A stretch of DNA of 64,000 bases from Lepidodermella squamata (Eukaryota > Gastrotricha). Both the position numbers and the translations under genes were made by a program. This document shows positions 30,880 to 43,767 of the stretch, in pieces (the stretch's first letter is position 1; each line of letters starts with the position of its first letter). The DNA lies in assembly GCA_047495785.1 (NCBI GenBank), contig JBLDXI010000007.1:1550001-1614000 (forward strand), given 5' to 3'. The notes beneath the pieces were generated by a model that ran no database searches, was not told the DNA's origin, and saw nothing but the letters and a program-made list of their open reading frames with translations.

Positions 30880-33800
30880 ATGGAAGATTCTGAATCACTA
30901 GCAGCTAGCCCTGTCCAAGCGCGAGGCGTGAAGAAGCCGCCAAAACCGAAGCAGGATGAGCAGCAAGGTGGCGAACAAAAGGCCCCAACTCGGGTGCGTT
31001 TAAGAGATCGCAGGCCGGCTTCCAACGCCCATTCGTCGTCTGATGAAGAGAGCGATTTCGAAGAGCGGCGGCTTCGGCTCGACGTCTTCAACCAACCGTG
31101 GATGAATTCATGCCTCAATGAAACTGTTTTACCCGGCAGTCCATGGCACAAGGTACTCAACACCGCAAAATTCGATTTGGATTTTTTCCAATTTTTCTCT
31201 AAATTTTCCAGATGATGAAGCGAGTTATACCAGTGTTTATAAAGCGGTTGAAGGGCCAGTTTGGCGATGCCGCTCGGAAGGAGGCAATTTTTCAACTATT
31301 AGGACCAAACTTTGTCGAGAAAACCTTCCCAGACGAGAAGCGAGACGTCATGGCGCTGGTTAGCCGAATTTTTTGGATTTTTCGAGCATTGTTTTATTTT
31401 TATTTTAAAGCTCACATTAAACGAGGGTGATCGGCGGCAAATTGTTCGAGAGGCTGCTGATTGGCTGAATGTTCAATGGACAAAAGCGACAGAAGAAGCT
31501 CGCTGCGAACGAGTGCCTCCGAACGAGGATGTAGAGTAAGCATTAAAACTAATTTTTTCTAAAATTAATCCGAATTTTTCCCAGTCCGAAAGCTTCACCA
31601 GAAATGGCGGATTTTCTCACCCATTGCTATAGGATTTTCTACGTCGGGCTAGATCGGCACATGTTTATCACTCAGGCGCGGGCTAAAAGGGCGAAGCAAG
31701 CCGAAAAAGCTGCAGCTATGGCGGGTGATGATCCGAATTCGATGAATAAAGTTATTCCGAAATTGTTGGCCGGTCGGCTGAGTAGTTTGGGATTCTACGA
31801 AACGGCATCTACTGCCCGATCTACGGTCCCGTCTGAGGCTGGCGACGACTCGGAAGCAAATATCCTGAAGAAATACAAAAGTAAAATAAAAAATTTGAAA
31901 AATTTAAATTAAAAAAACTTCAAAATTTTTATAATTGAAACCCCGAAATATATTAATTTGTAATTTTTCCTATCTACTACATTTATTTCGTAATGTTTTA
32001 GGCTGGAAATGATGGAAAATTTGAGATCTCGCTAATTTAAACTATTAGATCCTCATTAAACGGAATTTCTCTCGAATTTATTGTAGTTTATTTATAATTT
32101 TTATTCAGAAAATGTAGCCCTTCCAGCTCACGCTCCAATGCCTCCACTCACGTCTCAAGCTTCGGACAGAATCGGCGGGGCTGTAGTCGCCCTACTTCAA
32201 CGAGATCCTCGTCGAGTTGCCGATGTCGTCTGCAAGTAAGTCCCTTGAAATATCTCATTTAAACCTGAAAAAGAGCTTCAAATCTTAGATTACACGGCCG
32301 TCAACTTCCGAAAACGCTTCGAATATTTATTTGGATGGATTCCTTACTCAGAAAAGAACGAGAGCGAACTCGGCAGCTGTTAGTTGGAACCTTTTAATCA
32401 AAGTTTTAGAAGCTCTATTTTTTGCCCTTAATAGACAAGCTGAGAGATTGGTTCGAGAAAATTTCGGCCGAGGTATCGCTCGAGGTTTAACCGAGTTGAA
32501 CCTCAAAAAGACTAACCTATCCCCGATCGCATCCGTTATTGACAATGCCTTAATTGAGGTATTCATTTCGACCCAGATTATTTCAAATTTATTGAAAATT
32601 AAATTCTAGACCTATAAGCGAGCTCCAGGTCTAGCGTCCTCTTTCAATGACGCCCATCTCAAAGATGCAGCTGATGCTTTGAACGCGTTTTACATCAGCG
32701 AACGAAGCTATGAAGTTCACATGATCTTTTGGCTTTACCCGCTACAACTCGCATTCGAAGATGCAACCCATCAGCGTAAATTAGAGCCTCACATTTCGAG
32801 AAAAAATTTTAATTTAATTTTTAATATAGCTGAGCATTGTTTGGATCTTGCCTTATACTTACACCTGTTTCGCCGCGATGTTTTCCCTGGCTGGGACGAG
32901 GCTCGAAACATCGCCGAGGCGGTTGTTAAAAAAATCGCCGAAAAAGACGACGAACTAGCTAGCCATCTCGAAGAAGCTTGCCGGCAGCACGAAATGATGA
33001 AAAAACCTAGCTCATCGAAAGGCGACAAACGATCAGCTGAAAGAAGTGATGGCAAAATGCCGTTGTTTGTCCGCGATCAAGCGTTGAAAGGCTTCGAGCA
33101 TTTTATCAATATTATGTACTCATGGGTTTCGGAGGGATTTGTCGGAGTTCTGGATAGCCATGGCGTTATGTTTGCCTGGGATCAATTCATGATGTTTGCC
33201 TGGAACAGCCGGGTCATTGAACACCTTGCTTTATCAATCCTAATGCTACTTCGACATCGACTTCTCGAAGCTTTCGATTTCGAAGGCCTTCAAGAGGTTT
33301 GAAAATTTTCTCGAATTTTTCAGAATTTTCTGAAATTTTGCCGTAACTAAAGATTCTGGTCCAAGAGCCGAACGTGTTATACACAGTAGACCTTCAAGCC
33401 GCATTTGTATTTATCGAGCATAATGATAATATTCTCGAAGCTTCGAAGCTTAATCGCCAGAAAGTGTGAGTGATTTTTCCGGATTTTATTTTAATTTTTT
33501 TAATTATTTCATTTTTCAGGCAACTGGATGAAATGTTTTCTGGACCATTGTCAGGCCGGCTTTCAGCGCGAGATCAAGGTCATTTAACCAGACTAGATGC
33601 AATTCTCCCACGTTTCGGCCTTCGCGACCTTGAAATTCAGTTGATTATTCCTAATCATTGCCTGAAACAATACCAGTGGCTGTACGAACTTGATATCAGC
33701 AAATTCAGCGTCATCATGTCGACGTATTTCGGAGCTCTTCACATGGGCAATTTCACTAATCGAAGGCCTCCTTTCGCCCGAGATTCGGTAATTCATTTTG

Positions 33801-36800
33801 AGTTAAAATCATGTTTGATCAATTTAATTTTAAATCTTCAATATTTCCACCAACTAAACTTGAGGTTTCAGCTCTACATTTTCTCAATTCGAATCGTTCC
33901 TTTCTTGGATCAATGATGAGGTTCCCTATAACCTTGGGATTTTTTTTCAGCTTCCTGATCCTTCGAGTATATAGAACCATTTTCTATGTTGGTTTCCAAG
34001 ATTGCTGATATTGGGAAAAATTCCTAATTTTTTTATTCGAATCCGGAAATCGATTTCGGCTGAATTTCAGCTCGTAAACTGACCGCCGAATATTGGCACA
34101 AAATAGATCTAAGATCTATTGGTTTGGCATCAAAGATACATATATAAATTAATTAAATATATTTTGAGATTTTTAACGCTGGAACCCTTGATTTAGCTGG
34201 AATTTATAGTTTTTTATTCTAATATATATTTATTTTGCAATCTAGTCAACAAACTCAGCTGGCGACGTAGTTCATGTCGTTCGATTTTTGGACGAATTCG
34301 TCGAAGGTCCATTTTCGCCGAAAACCTTCGTCACGCAAGAACGCGGAATCGAGCTCCTCCGCCGCAGCGGTGGCCTCCCCAACGTGTTCATGGCCCTCAT
34401 CTACAACGGCGATTTCCCACTAAAATCTGAAGAAACACAAAGCGCGCTATTCGGCTGGACGCAAATCGGCCCGTGGACACCGTCAGACAACAACAAATCT
34501 TGGCAAGTCATCAACGATGTGAAATGGTTTTCACTACAAACTGCCAAGTTATCCCTAGCCCTTGCCCCACTCGCAGCTTTAGCCGACAAAAACATCCTGC
34601 TGGACAACGAATACGCGTCCCATTTTTCGCATTTAACCGTTGAAATTTTCAACCCTGGCACTGTGCCAATTGATGAGCCAACTTTCAATAAGATCATGCC
34701 GACCAAGTCATCGCCAACATCAGCAGTCCAACCCGCGATGGAATTTGAGGAGAAACTGCCCGAGTTGGATTTCGCCTCGATTCGGCAAATTGTCCCAGAA
34801 TTGCCGCCATCGGGTGGCTTTATTCGTTATCAACCTAGTCTGTTAGCCGACGACGATCACATCGATTTCGGCGAGACGTTCGATTTCTACGTTGACGGGG
34901 CTAGATTTCTACCGGATAACTGCACGATAACTATGGCGCATTTGACGTTTGGCAATTCCGGCAGTGTGGCGGCGCCGGAAAATGTCCTGTTTTTGTCCCA
35001 CCTTGAGTCGGCCCTAAAATCGCCCTACTACAACGGCCGGGTTGTTCTTAATGATAAGAAGAAAAAACCGACTAAAGAGATGGTTGCGATTTTGACGATT
35101 ATAACCGTGGATAAATTTAGTGGGAAGCCTTTTGTTGTGGGCAGTACCGTTTTTCCGATGTTCAAAGATTTACAGGTTGGACGAAATTCGAAGGTAATTA
35201 AGAAATTATTTGAAATTTTCAAAAAAAGTTGAATTTTTTGTAGACTGTGTTGAAGAAAGGAGGCCATCAAGTTCGCCTTTTCCAATCACTTCCACCGAAA
35301 CCGGATAAAAGGCTCAATACAGTGACTCAGGACGCGATAGATGGAGTCTTGAACTCGCCGCCAATACCCGCTGCCACCCTTCTGATTCGCTTGCTTCCTC
35401 ACGAAGATGTAAGACATTGATTTAATTTAAAAAATTTAAATTTTAAAATTCGAATTCAATTTTAAATTTTTTATACCGTAACGTGTGGTGATTGTGGACA
35501 GGGTAACTTTGGACACTTTCTGCTTTGCAGGTTTGCAACTTTTCAGGGTTGAACGTTTAAATCATTGGGGTTTTCACATAAAATGCTCCGTCTCTTCAGC
35601 TTTTGTTTGACATTAAAATCAAGACGATTGGAGCTGAAATCGGATTTCAGAAAAAGTTACAAGCCGTTAGACTTTGGGTGCCGTTTTGGGACCCCCCTTC
35701 TATCTTTCTAATAATCGATCAGTTTTCAATGAAAGTTGGCATGAGTATTCTCCTATCTATACTATCCCTATAATCGAAGAAAAAGTGGGAATCCGTCGAC
35801 GCGTTTTAGCAGGGCATTTATCTGAAAAACAGGTGAAAATTGGGGTAATTTTGGACACTTTTGGACGGGTTAAGTATGCTGCTGCGCAGAAACGTATTTT
35901 TATTGAAATTCCGAGAAACAGATGATGCGCCATCAGTTCATAATTTTTTTCGAAATCTGACCTAAGATTAAATGAAAAACCATGAAAAACAGATAATTCA
36001 CAATGAAATTGCAATGAAATTGCATATGCAAATGAGTGTCCAAAGCTACCCTCTAATTGTCCAAAGTTACCGGAACACATATTAATTAGCCAAAGGTCAG
36101 GTAAAATTCTAAAAATTTTAAAAATTTGCAGTAAATTCAAGAATCACCGTCCCCACCTTTGGTAAAAATTTCAGAAATTTAGGAGCAAAGGCTGATTTTT
36201 AATGTTTGAAAAACACGTTTTGTCCAAAGTTACCACTCGTTACGGTATGTCTGAAATTTTAAACGTTTAAAATTTAATTTTCAATATTTTCAAGTTTTCA
36301 AATTACTTTTTCAATTTTTCATTTTTTTTAGAAATATGCTGATGTACCGCTCTACTCTAGCGGTTATTACCAGAACAACGAAACATTCATCACATCAAAA
36401 TTCGAAGAGACATTTATGACTGTTTCAATGGAGGAAGATCGGATGATAGCTGAGACAAGCCCGTCCCAACATCCGCCAACTGTTCGAGATGCGTGCCACT
36501 TTTTAATGTCGCAAAAGGGCGAAAAATCAGATGGGTTCAATACAGCTGCTTATGGCAAGTGGATGCAGAAGCGGTGTTTGAAAGACGGCGTTTTTCCCGA
36601 TGACTTACTCTCGCCTAGCGAGCATTTAGTTTACACTGAAATGGCCGGAATTACTGTCAAATTCGGCACTTCGTTCAATCTTAACGACGGTATTTTTTCG
36701 AATTTTTCCGGTAATTTTTCCAGAATTGTTTCACATTTTTTTCAGATGGTCTTCCTGCTCCAGCTCAATTATTGTTCTGTAAATGCGAATTATTCCCACC

Positions 36801-37750
36801 TGAAGCTGCAAATGTAGCTAGCGGGACACGTCGCAATATTTTTGCCCTAGAAACGGACATTGACAGCTCAGTCGGCCAGCAATCTTGGAAAGACCCTGCT
36901 CAAGTGAGTTCAATTTAAACTTTAATCGCACATTTGAATTTTTTTTTCATTTCTAGACGCTGTACCCATCTCTGAACAAATCCGTTGTTTTGCTTTTCAC
37001 TGTTTATCGGCTGAAAGCTGACTACATTGTCCCAACAGGGTCATCGGAAAAAGATTTACTGAGACCCGGGGCGTTGCGGTCGTTATCAGAAAAGCATCTT
37101 CACATCCCACCAACCGCCGATGATCTCGAAGCTATCGCATGGGCTGTTGTTCCTATTTTCAAAAGTGAATTTTTTTGATTCTCGTCAAAATTGACTAAAT
37201 TTGTTGGTTCTAGATCACTCGGTTTTTGAGCAATTTAACCTTGTTTTGGACATGGTAGAAGGGGCGCCGCCTTCGAGTAGCGACGCTGTTCTGCCAGAAT
37301 TCGTGAAGCGAAATAATGCCCCAAAAACGAACAAAAAGTCGCCTCAACTGGTCGTATCGATCGCCGACGGCCGGCGAGCTGCTGATTTGGATGTTAACAA
37401 GCCTAAAAATAAGGATAGCTCTTCGGTAAATTTTATCAAAATTAAAACATTTTAAATAAAAAAAATCATCCACATTCTTTTTTCAGATTCGTCTGCTTCT
37501 TTCTCAGCACATTGCTAAATTAATTTCAACAGCGACTGGGCAGCAAGGTGCGCCAGATGCAGCTAGAGTGAAATGGCATGTCGACTGTTGCCTCAAGAAA
37601 GTAACCCACACTGTGATAGAAACAATCACAGCCGAAGAAAAACCAGTTCGAAGCCGAGTATTTACATGATTTATCCACAATTTATTTACAAAAAAATTTA
37701 CAAAAATTCACCGTTTAAATTTGGAAAAAATTGCTATCAATAAAATGTGA
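30880..37750 (+). CDS. Large 17-exon protein of about 1,520 residues, function unknown (CCDC17-like C-terminal part possible)
   Basis: Exons end at 31152, 31358, 31535, 31880, 32235, 32378, 32558, 33296, 33465, 33787, 35193, 35408, 36689, 36903, 37164, 37425 and 37750. All phases agree. The N-terminus is acidic, Ser-rich and disordered. Residues about 90-750 are mainly helical, with a conserved-looking core ('YSWVSEGFVGVLDSHGVMFAWDQFMMFAW', split here as YSWVSEGFVGVL and MFAWDQFMMF). The C-terminal half alternates beta-rich segments (GGFIRYQPSLL, YYNGRVVLND, AILTIITVDKFSGKPFVVG, PAATLLIRLLP), suggesting C2-like folds. This recalls CCDC17-type proteins, with low certainty. It could be two genes split at intron 33788-34245. 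The last frame runs past an AATAAA (37739); a one-base shift would give a natural end at 37670. Confidence 0.6.
35476..36245. mobile_element. Foldback-like non-autonomous DNA element B (GTAACTTTGGAC arrays)
   Basis: TIRs CCGTAACG / CGTTACGG are flanked by TA on both sides. GTAACTTTGGAC lies at 35503, with a variant at 35845. The inverse, GTCCAAAG(T/C)TAC, lies at 36038, 36059 and 36222. It is 770 bp and makes up most of the 923-bp intron 35409-36331 of the large gene. A half-copy lies at 16126. No transposase frame. Confidence 0.75.
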
Positions 37751-37855
37751 CTAAGAAAAGAGTTTGAGCGAAGACTTCTACTGCTAATTTGATATTTAGA
37801 TGCTATTCTACTAGTTATTATTTGAAAAATAATTCTGATCACGTGATGACACGGT

Positions 37856-40254
37856 TCATTGGTGCGAACCGAACCGTTTCAGCGTCTTGTCCTTATCGTC
37901 TTCCGGGATCGGAGGCAGTTTCCGGTGATGCAGAGTTGTCTCACCCGAGTGACTTGCAACAGACAACAGGGTAGGCCGGTCTGGAACTGATTCAATATCA
38001 TCAACCCCAAATTCAGCGTTACCAACTGAAAAATTAAGAGAAAAATTATAATTTTCAATTTTTTAAGGTGGGTTTTCAAAATTACTTGTAAGTGGAATAT
38101 CGCCGTAGAATCGTGGCGCTGAGTCGTCGGTTTGAATTAAATCCATAATTCTAGCCTCTTGAATGTGGCGTTGATCATCGTCCTTGACCTCTGGCAGGGT
38201 GACCTCGCCACTTTTAACCTGTTCAGCGCTGTAAATGATCGAGAAGGTTCGAAGCATGCGGTCCTTTTTATCCTCATAAGTTTCGTCGATAATCTTCGCC
38301 CCAGCCGATAGCTTGCTAAACTCGGAAATGGCTGTTTCAACACTTCCGACGTGCGAGAAGTTTTCAATGCCGATCGCCTCCAGTTGCACGCGAACTGGCT
38401 CGGCGAGGTTCGTGAAAATTAGATGCTTCTTGTGCTTGAAGGCGAGCTGCATCAACATGCGCCAAGCTTGCATTCCCGTAAAATCGATGCCGGTTACAAA
38501 TCGGCAGTCGACGACGAAGTGAATGTCAGCACTGCTTGACAATAGAGCCGTCATTCTGTCAATAAACTGGAAAAAGGGAGATGAAAAGCAAGAAAAAGCT
38601 TGGAAAAATTGCTTACCTTGTCGACCGAAGGATACTTCATTCCGTGGGAAAGTTGGACTATGGTTACCCGGCCATTGTCAGGATCCCCAATAGCCGCACC
38701 AGTAGTTATGACATCGAGTGGCTCCCGTGAAACCGAAAGATGCATGCTGACGATAGGCTTGATGAACGTTACCATGTTGATCAGGATTGCAATTACAATT
38801 CCGTAAGCCAGATCGTAGAACAGGCAGAGAAGGAACGTCAACAGGTACAGGAAGATATCAGGACGATACTGCTTCCAGATGCTAATCGCAGCGTTGTAGT
38901 CGAACAGATGGTGAACAGCCGCGATGAGAATAGCGGCGAGCGTTGCCTTAGGGACGTAGTAAAAGAGCGGGGTAAGGACGCCCAGGGTGATTACAATGAT
39001 AACAATGCTGACGATGGTACTCAGCAGCGACTTGACCTGGCACCGGTCATTCAAGGCAGTCTTAGCCGTAGCAATGGCGACTGGGTATCCCTGGATGAAG
39101 CTTTGAATGAAGTTGGAAAGACCAATTGCGACTAATTCCTGCGTCGCATCGACTCGGTAACCATTCTTACGGCCCATAGCTTTCGTGATAGCGAATGTCT
39201 CCATAATACCCATTAGAGGGATGATGATAATGCCAACACTTAGCTTGGTCATGATTTCTTGAGTGGTCTCCAAGAGTACTTCCTTCTCAACCCAAGTTCC
39301 ATTCACGCCGATGGTGTCGTTGCTAGGGACCCAGACTTTTGTCGTATTCCATAGCTCAAATCGGGGCGCTTGCGGCATAGGGAAGCCTGGTTTGATGAAA
39401 CCGACCAGGCCGAGTCTTTCTTCCGTTCCCTTTGGATCCTCGCGGTGCAATGTGTAAGCGATTGCAGTTGATCCAATAAAGACGAACACATTTCTCGCCG
39501 CTACGACAAGGCGGAGAATGGTCAACAAGATGTGCTTAACTTGCTTGCCTCGCTCTGTTGTAGGCTCCTTCATCCTGGCGACAACACAGCGTAGGAATAG
39601 ATCGTGGGCATACTCGACGAAGAGAAGAATTGCTAGTGAAACGCAACCGAATGTGACGTCCATAATGCGAATCTCAGCACGACGGTCGTAGAGATTTTTC
39701 AGCTGTTTAACAAACAGCCCAGGGCTGTCACTTGGCCCTTTACGAATTCCGACGAAAGCGCGAAGTTGAGAGGCGATGATGCTGAAGCAAGCTGCGGATG
39801 TGAATCCGGTTACGACTGGAATACTGAACAGGTTAACGATGAAGCCGAGTTTGAAGACTCCGATGAACATCATGATTAGTCCGCTGATCATCGCAAGAAT
39901 TGATGCATAGGTATTGTCACCCTGAGCTTGAAGTGGACTCAGAATACTGAACTGGCCGAGTAGCATTGATCCGATAGCAGACGGTCCGATAATCGCATCC
40001 TTACTCGATCCGAGGAAGATGTAGATGAAGGTGCAGACGAAACTGCTGTACAAGCCGAATTCAGGCCTGAGATAGGCCAATTGGGCGTAAGCGAGGGAGA
40101 TGGGCAGCAAGGTGCATCCAACCGTGAAACCAGCGATTATGTCGTAAGGAATGAAAGACGGCTTGTATTGAGGCAACCATTTGCAGATGGGGACCGCATC
40201 CTTAACCCAGGCCTTAGGGTCGCTTCTGATTTGCCTGATGAACTTGAAGACCAT
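37856..40254 (-). CDS. SLC26-family anion transporter
   Basis: A multipass plasma-membrane anion exchanger or channel; members move sulfate, chloride, bicarbonate or iodide. Exons are 40254-38617, 38566-38086 and 38025-37856; 762 residues, within the usual SLC26 range. The N-terminus has WLPQYKPSFIPYDIIAGFTVGCTLLPISLAYAQLA (written here as WLPQYKPSF and AGFTVGCTLLPISLAYA), followed by IGPSAIGSMLLGQ and PVVTGFTSAACFSII. An extracellular loop with NxT sites (NTTK, NDT, NGT) follows, then ETFAITKAMGRKNGYRVD, and the cytoplasmic STAS domain (VDCRFVTGIDFTGMQAWRML). The short third exon encodes an acidic tail. The transported ion cannot be read from sequence. Confidence 0.92.
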
Positions 40255-40326
40255 GCAAAAGTTGTTAGGTTGTAGATTTTTTTTCGAAAAATGTGGAATG
40301 ATAACCCAACTGGATGGTTTGGCGCC

Positions 40327-40334
40327 TTTTTATA
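40327..40334 (-). promoter_or_regulatory. TATA box of the SLC26 gene
   Basis: TATAAAAA on the minus strand, 73 bp upstream of the ATG, in a GC-flanked context (GCTATAAAAAGGCGCC). A start site about 30 bp downstream would leave a short leader. Confidence 0.55.
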
Positions 40335-42392
40335 GCTTCGCGGCTGTTGACTCAGCCAATGTTTGTTTTTTTCGGGGTTAACAAAAAGATAATTATCTCA
40401 CGGTTTGTACGTCCATGTTTTCTAGCTTGTATATACCTAATGACGTGGGCATTCTTTTGTTTTAGCCCGCGTTGCCCTGCGGCATTGACACCTGGCCTAA
40501 GATGGAAAGATAAAAACATGCATTAATCACTGTGACTTTCATCTAGAAAGATCGGCCTCGTGAAGCAATTTGTAGCCAACATTGTCTGCCGACTAATGAT
40601 TACACGAACCTTTTTAGCACCTGAAACGTTCTCGAATTTTTTGACGTCAAATTTAAAGCGTGTTCTAGAAACTTTAGACTTAAAACTGCTGGGAATATAA
40701 ACGATAATTAGTCGCCAAATTGATGAAAAATCAGTGCGATGAATCATTTGATGAGACGAAAGCTAAGGGAAGTTATTCTGGACGTGGTGACGTTACCAAG
40801 GACATCTGTTTACGTCATTTCAACACCTAAGCAGTTGTGAATCATAAACCAAAATAACAGTTAAAATTGAACAGCGAAACTTCGTAGCGTGATTCACTCT
40901 TTTGTTTACTGAAGTAATAATATCAATAGCATAAGCCATAAGCGAAAGCTGCAAACCTGAACAACAAGCCGCGATAATCTGGTTCCTTTTCGAAATTTCA
41001 GCTGGACGTATTGGTAGGTACTACATATGTCCATGAATCCTCATCCCTAGGTGTCAACACACCTGTAAATTGTCCTCAATCCTGTTTAATTGCCATGAAG
41101 CACTCTTTGGAGGTAAAGCAAGCGAAAGTTTGGCTGGGATGGCTATTTTATGAATTTTTAAGTATTTTAGCTCGTTTCAGCCCGTTGATGACTCTCAGAG
41201 GCATATCTGCAGTAAAAATGATCTACATTCAGTTGCGATTCAGTTACAGCGTAACCGCCTTTCAGCAAAATTGCGGATAGCTAAACAAATTACGAATACT
41301 TCGATCCATATCGCTACTATGACGTTTCAACAGCGACATCACAGCAGCATGAGGTGAGAACAGGTTACGGCTTATTACAATCCCAACATGAAGTTTTTCC
41401 GGGAAAGCCACCTCAAATCGTCAGATTTGTCCGATCCCCTATTTTGCTTGTTTTTACAGTGGAAAAAACGAAACCCACTCGAACTTTGCGGATTGTAATT
41501 GAAATCTGCACATAGACTCCACCTTTAGTCCGACCTCACCCAAATCAGGCCAAACCGGGAGTCTGTTTTTCAACTGGTTCCCACCTCTGAATTCAGCATT
41601 TTGGCTCGTTTTAGTTATGACAGGTAAAATGGTCATCTTTAATTTGCGAACTGCTTGGTTCTACGACATTTCAGCTAAGCCCGACTTTTCAGCCATCGAC
41701 AATTCAGCTTAACTCTTTGAACATTTTAATTTATATTTTAATTAACTGAAAACGTCATTTCAGCTCAGCCATACGCAGCTACGCAGTTTTAAAATGGACA
41801 ATCAATAATGTAACATCAATCAATCAATGGTTCGAGAGGGCGCCCGGGAACCACGGCTTCCTGAACCGCGCCATATAAACACTATAACATCCAACTTGGT
41901 TCGGTCTGGGTCTGATCTTTCCCCGGCGCCCTCTCGAACCATTTGATTGATATTAGGTAATTAATTTCCCACATTAATTCATGTTGGCTGAGTTTTTGCT
42001 GAGTTGTCGTTAGCTGAAATGTCGCGGCTGAGTTGTTGTGGATGAGTTGTCGTTGGCTGATATACGCACTATACGCACTGCTTTACTAACCTTATAAGAA
42101 CGTTTTGAGGCAAACTAGTCTATACCTAAAATCTATCACCTAATGCTTCCTTCTTAAATTATATTAACCTCCTGAGCTTGATCCAGTTCTTTATTTTCCT
42201 AGCGGTAAATAATAATTGGTCATCATTCATTATTTTTATTATTTATTAAGCCGCGGAGTGAAAAAATATATCGCAACAGTAGAAAATTCATGCTGTAAGC
42301 CATTTTATCCGCGTACATTATAATATTTCCAGAAAGAATAACAAGGAGAGGCAGCTTAAGCATGCGGTGTACAAGAAAAACCAGCATCAGGT
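40335..42392. other. Intergenic region with foldback element F
   Basis: 2.1 kb between two minus-strand genes. It contains the foldback element at 41663-42060. From about 41000 onward, fragments resembling TTTCAGC(T) recur. No supported coding frame. Confidence 0.45.
41663..42060. mobile_element. Foldback-like element F (CGACA-TTCAGCT arrays) with inner hairpin
   Basis: The left arm has ACGACATTTCAGCTAAGC, CTTTTCAGCCATCGACAATTCAGCT and, further in, CATTTCAGCTCAGCC. The right arm has inverse forms: GGCTGAGTT, GCTGAGTTGTCGTTAGCTGA, AATGTCGCGGCTGAGTTGTTG and GAGTTGTCGTTGGCTGA. In the middle, 41815-41952 is a second, tighter foldback: ATCAATGGTTCGAGAGGGCG against CGCCCTCTCGAACCATTTGA. No coding capacity. 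Confidence 0.65.
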
Positions 42393-43767
42393 TCAGGAAA
42401 TTGTGCAACTTTGGCGAAAACGCTGTTTAAGCGCCGCGTTAAGGGCAATTTCGATGACCTCGTGAACGCCTTTTCCAGTTAACGATGAGCATTCGACGTA
42501 GGAAGCTGCACGGATGCTTTTTGCGAATCTCACGGCTTGGTCTTGAGTGATGACACCTTGCTCATTTTTCGAACTTATTTCTCGAATGTCGCTCTTCAGC
42601 CCAACCAGAACCATAGGAATATGCTGCTTTTTTATCCGCTTGCGAATCTAAAAATAAAAAATTCACGAAATTAATCGTTTGCCCAGTTTTCAATTTCGAA
42701 ACTCGTTTTTTGTTAAAATATTTTTCAAGAATTTTCGACAAATTTCATGGAAAAATGGTCAAATTCCCGCCCTTGGAAATGAATGGATATTTTAGACTTT
42801 TATCGAAAAAAATCGAATGAAAACAGTAAATTCATGTAGCGCACGATTGCTCTGAATCAGCGGTATGTGAAAATTTAAATTTGACTGAAATTAGCTTAGA
42901 ATTAATGTAGCGTGTCCTATAAAAGCAATTAAATTCGGAGAAAATAGGACCAACTGAAAGTTACCGAACCAATTACTATCGGGTTTTTTCCGGTAAATTC
43001 AATTTTTTTCTATGAAATCGTGGATAGTGGATGTAATATAATCCGTGTATTTAATATTGTACAAAAATATTACTCAAATATTTTTTGCATAAATTATATG
43101 GGACAACGGAGGTTCAAGTGGGACAACACGATTTGTCACCTTTTGTGCATGATATTTTGCTATAAAATCGAGGGTTTACATTTTGGGCGATGAAAACTAC
43201 TAAAACAAATGTAAAAATTTAATTTTAAATTTATAGTAAAATTAAAAATTAAAAATTCAGTTTTTTCTAATTTTCCAGGTTCGAATAACATAGTTTTGTC
43301 TAAAACATTGTTATTCGATATAGGCCTTTCAAGATTTCCCCACGAACCTCGTCTACTAATTGTTCTCGAAGGTGATCAAACGTGACCGGTGAATCGATAG
43401 CAAAACATAGCAGAAAGACGTCGACATCATCGATAGGCAGCGCGTGGTGTTCCTTATCGAGAAGGCTCGGCATATCATGCATATCCAACACGCCCTTGTG
43501 ATGCGAACCATCAAAGGAGATTTTAAAATTTTCAACCGAGGTCAGGTAAAAGTCCTCAATGTAGTGGTTATCCGCCACCGTTTTCATCATCGCTGTTTTG
43601 CCCGTTGAAGTGTCACCAACTGCAGCTAATTTGATGACCAAATCGTTGTTATCTTGCGGCTATAAAAAAAATCAAATAAATTTCGAAAAATTCCGCCTTA
43701 AAATGCTCACCTTGTGCAGAGCCGCAAATTTTATTGGCGAATGACTCACATTGCTGTAAATTGCCAT
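42393..43767 (-). CDS. Degenerate Rho-like small GTPase with CAAX box
   Basis: Exons are 43767-43711, 43659-43348 and 42647-42393; 207 residues. The P-loop is GDTSTGKT (G1). A switch-I-like stretch contains a Thr (YLTSVENF). The G3 DxxG(Q) is lost: VLDMHDMPSLLDKE stands where WDTAGQE is expected. G4 reads GLKSD in place of TKxD/NKxD, and G5 reads ECSSLTGKG. The end, SCTIS, is a CAAX box for prenylation, so membrane attachment is likely. The layout (DVFLLCFAIDSPVTFDHLR; IPMVLVGLKSDIRE) is Rho-like. Without the G3 Gly and Gln, GTP hydrolysis should be impaired. A constitutive or scaffold role is inference. Intron 2 (42648-43347) is 700 bp. Confidence 0.82.
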
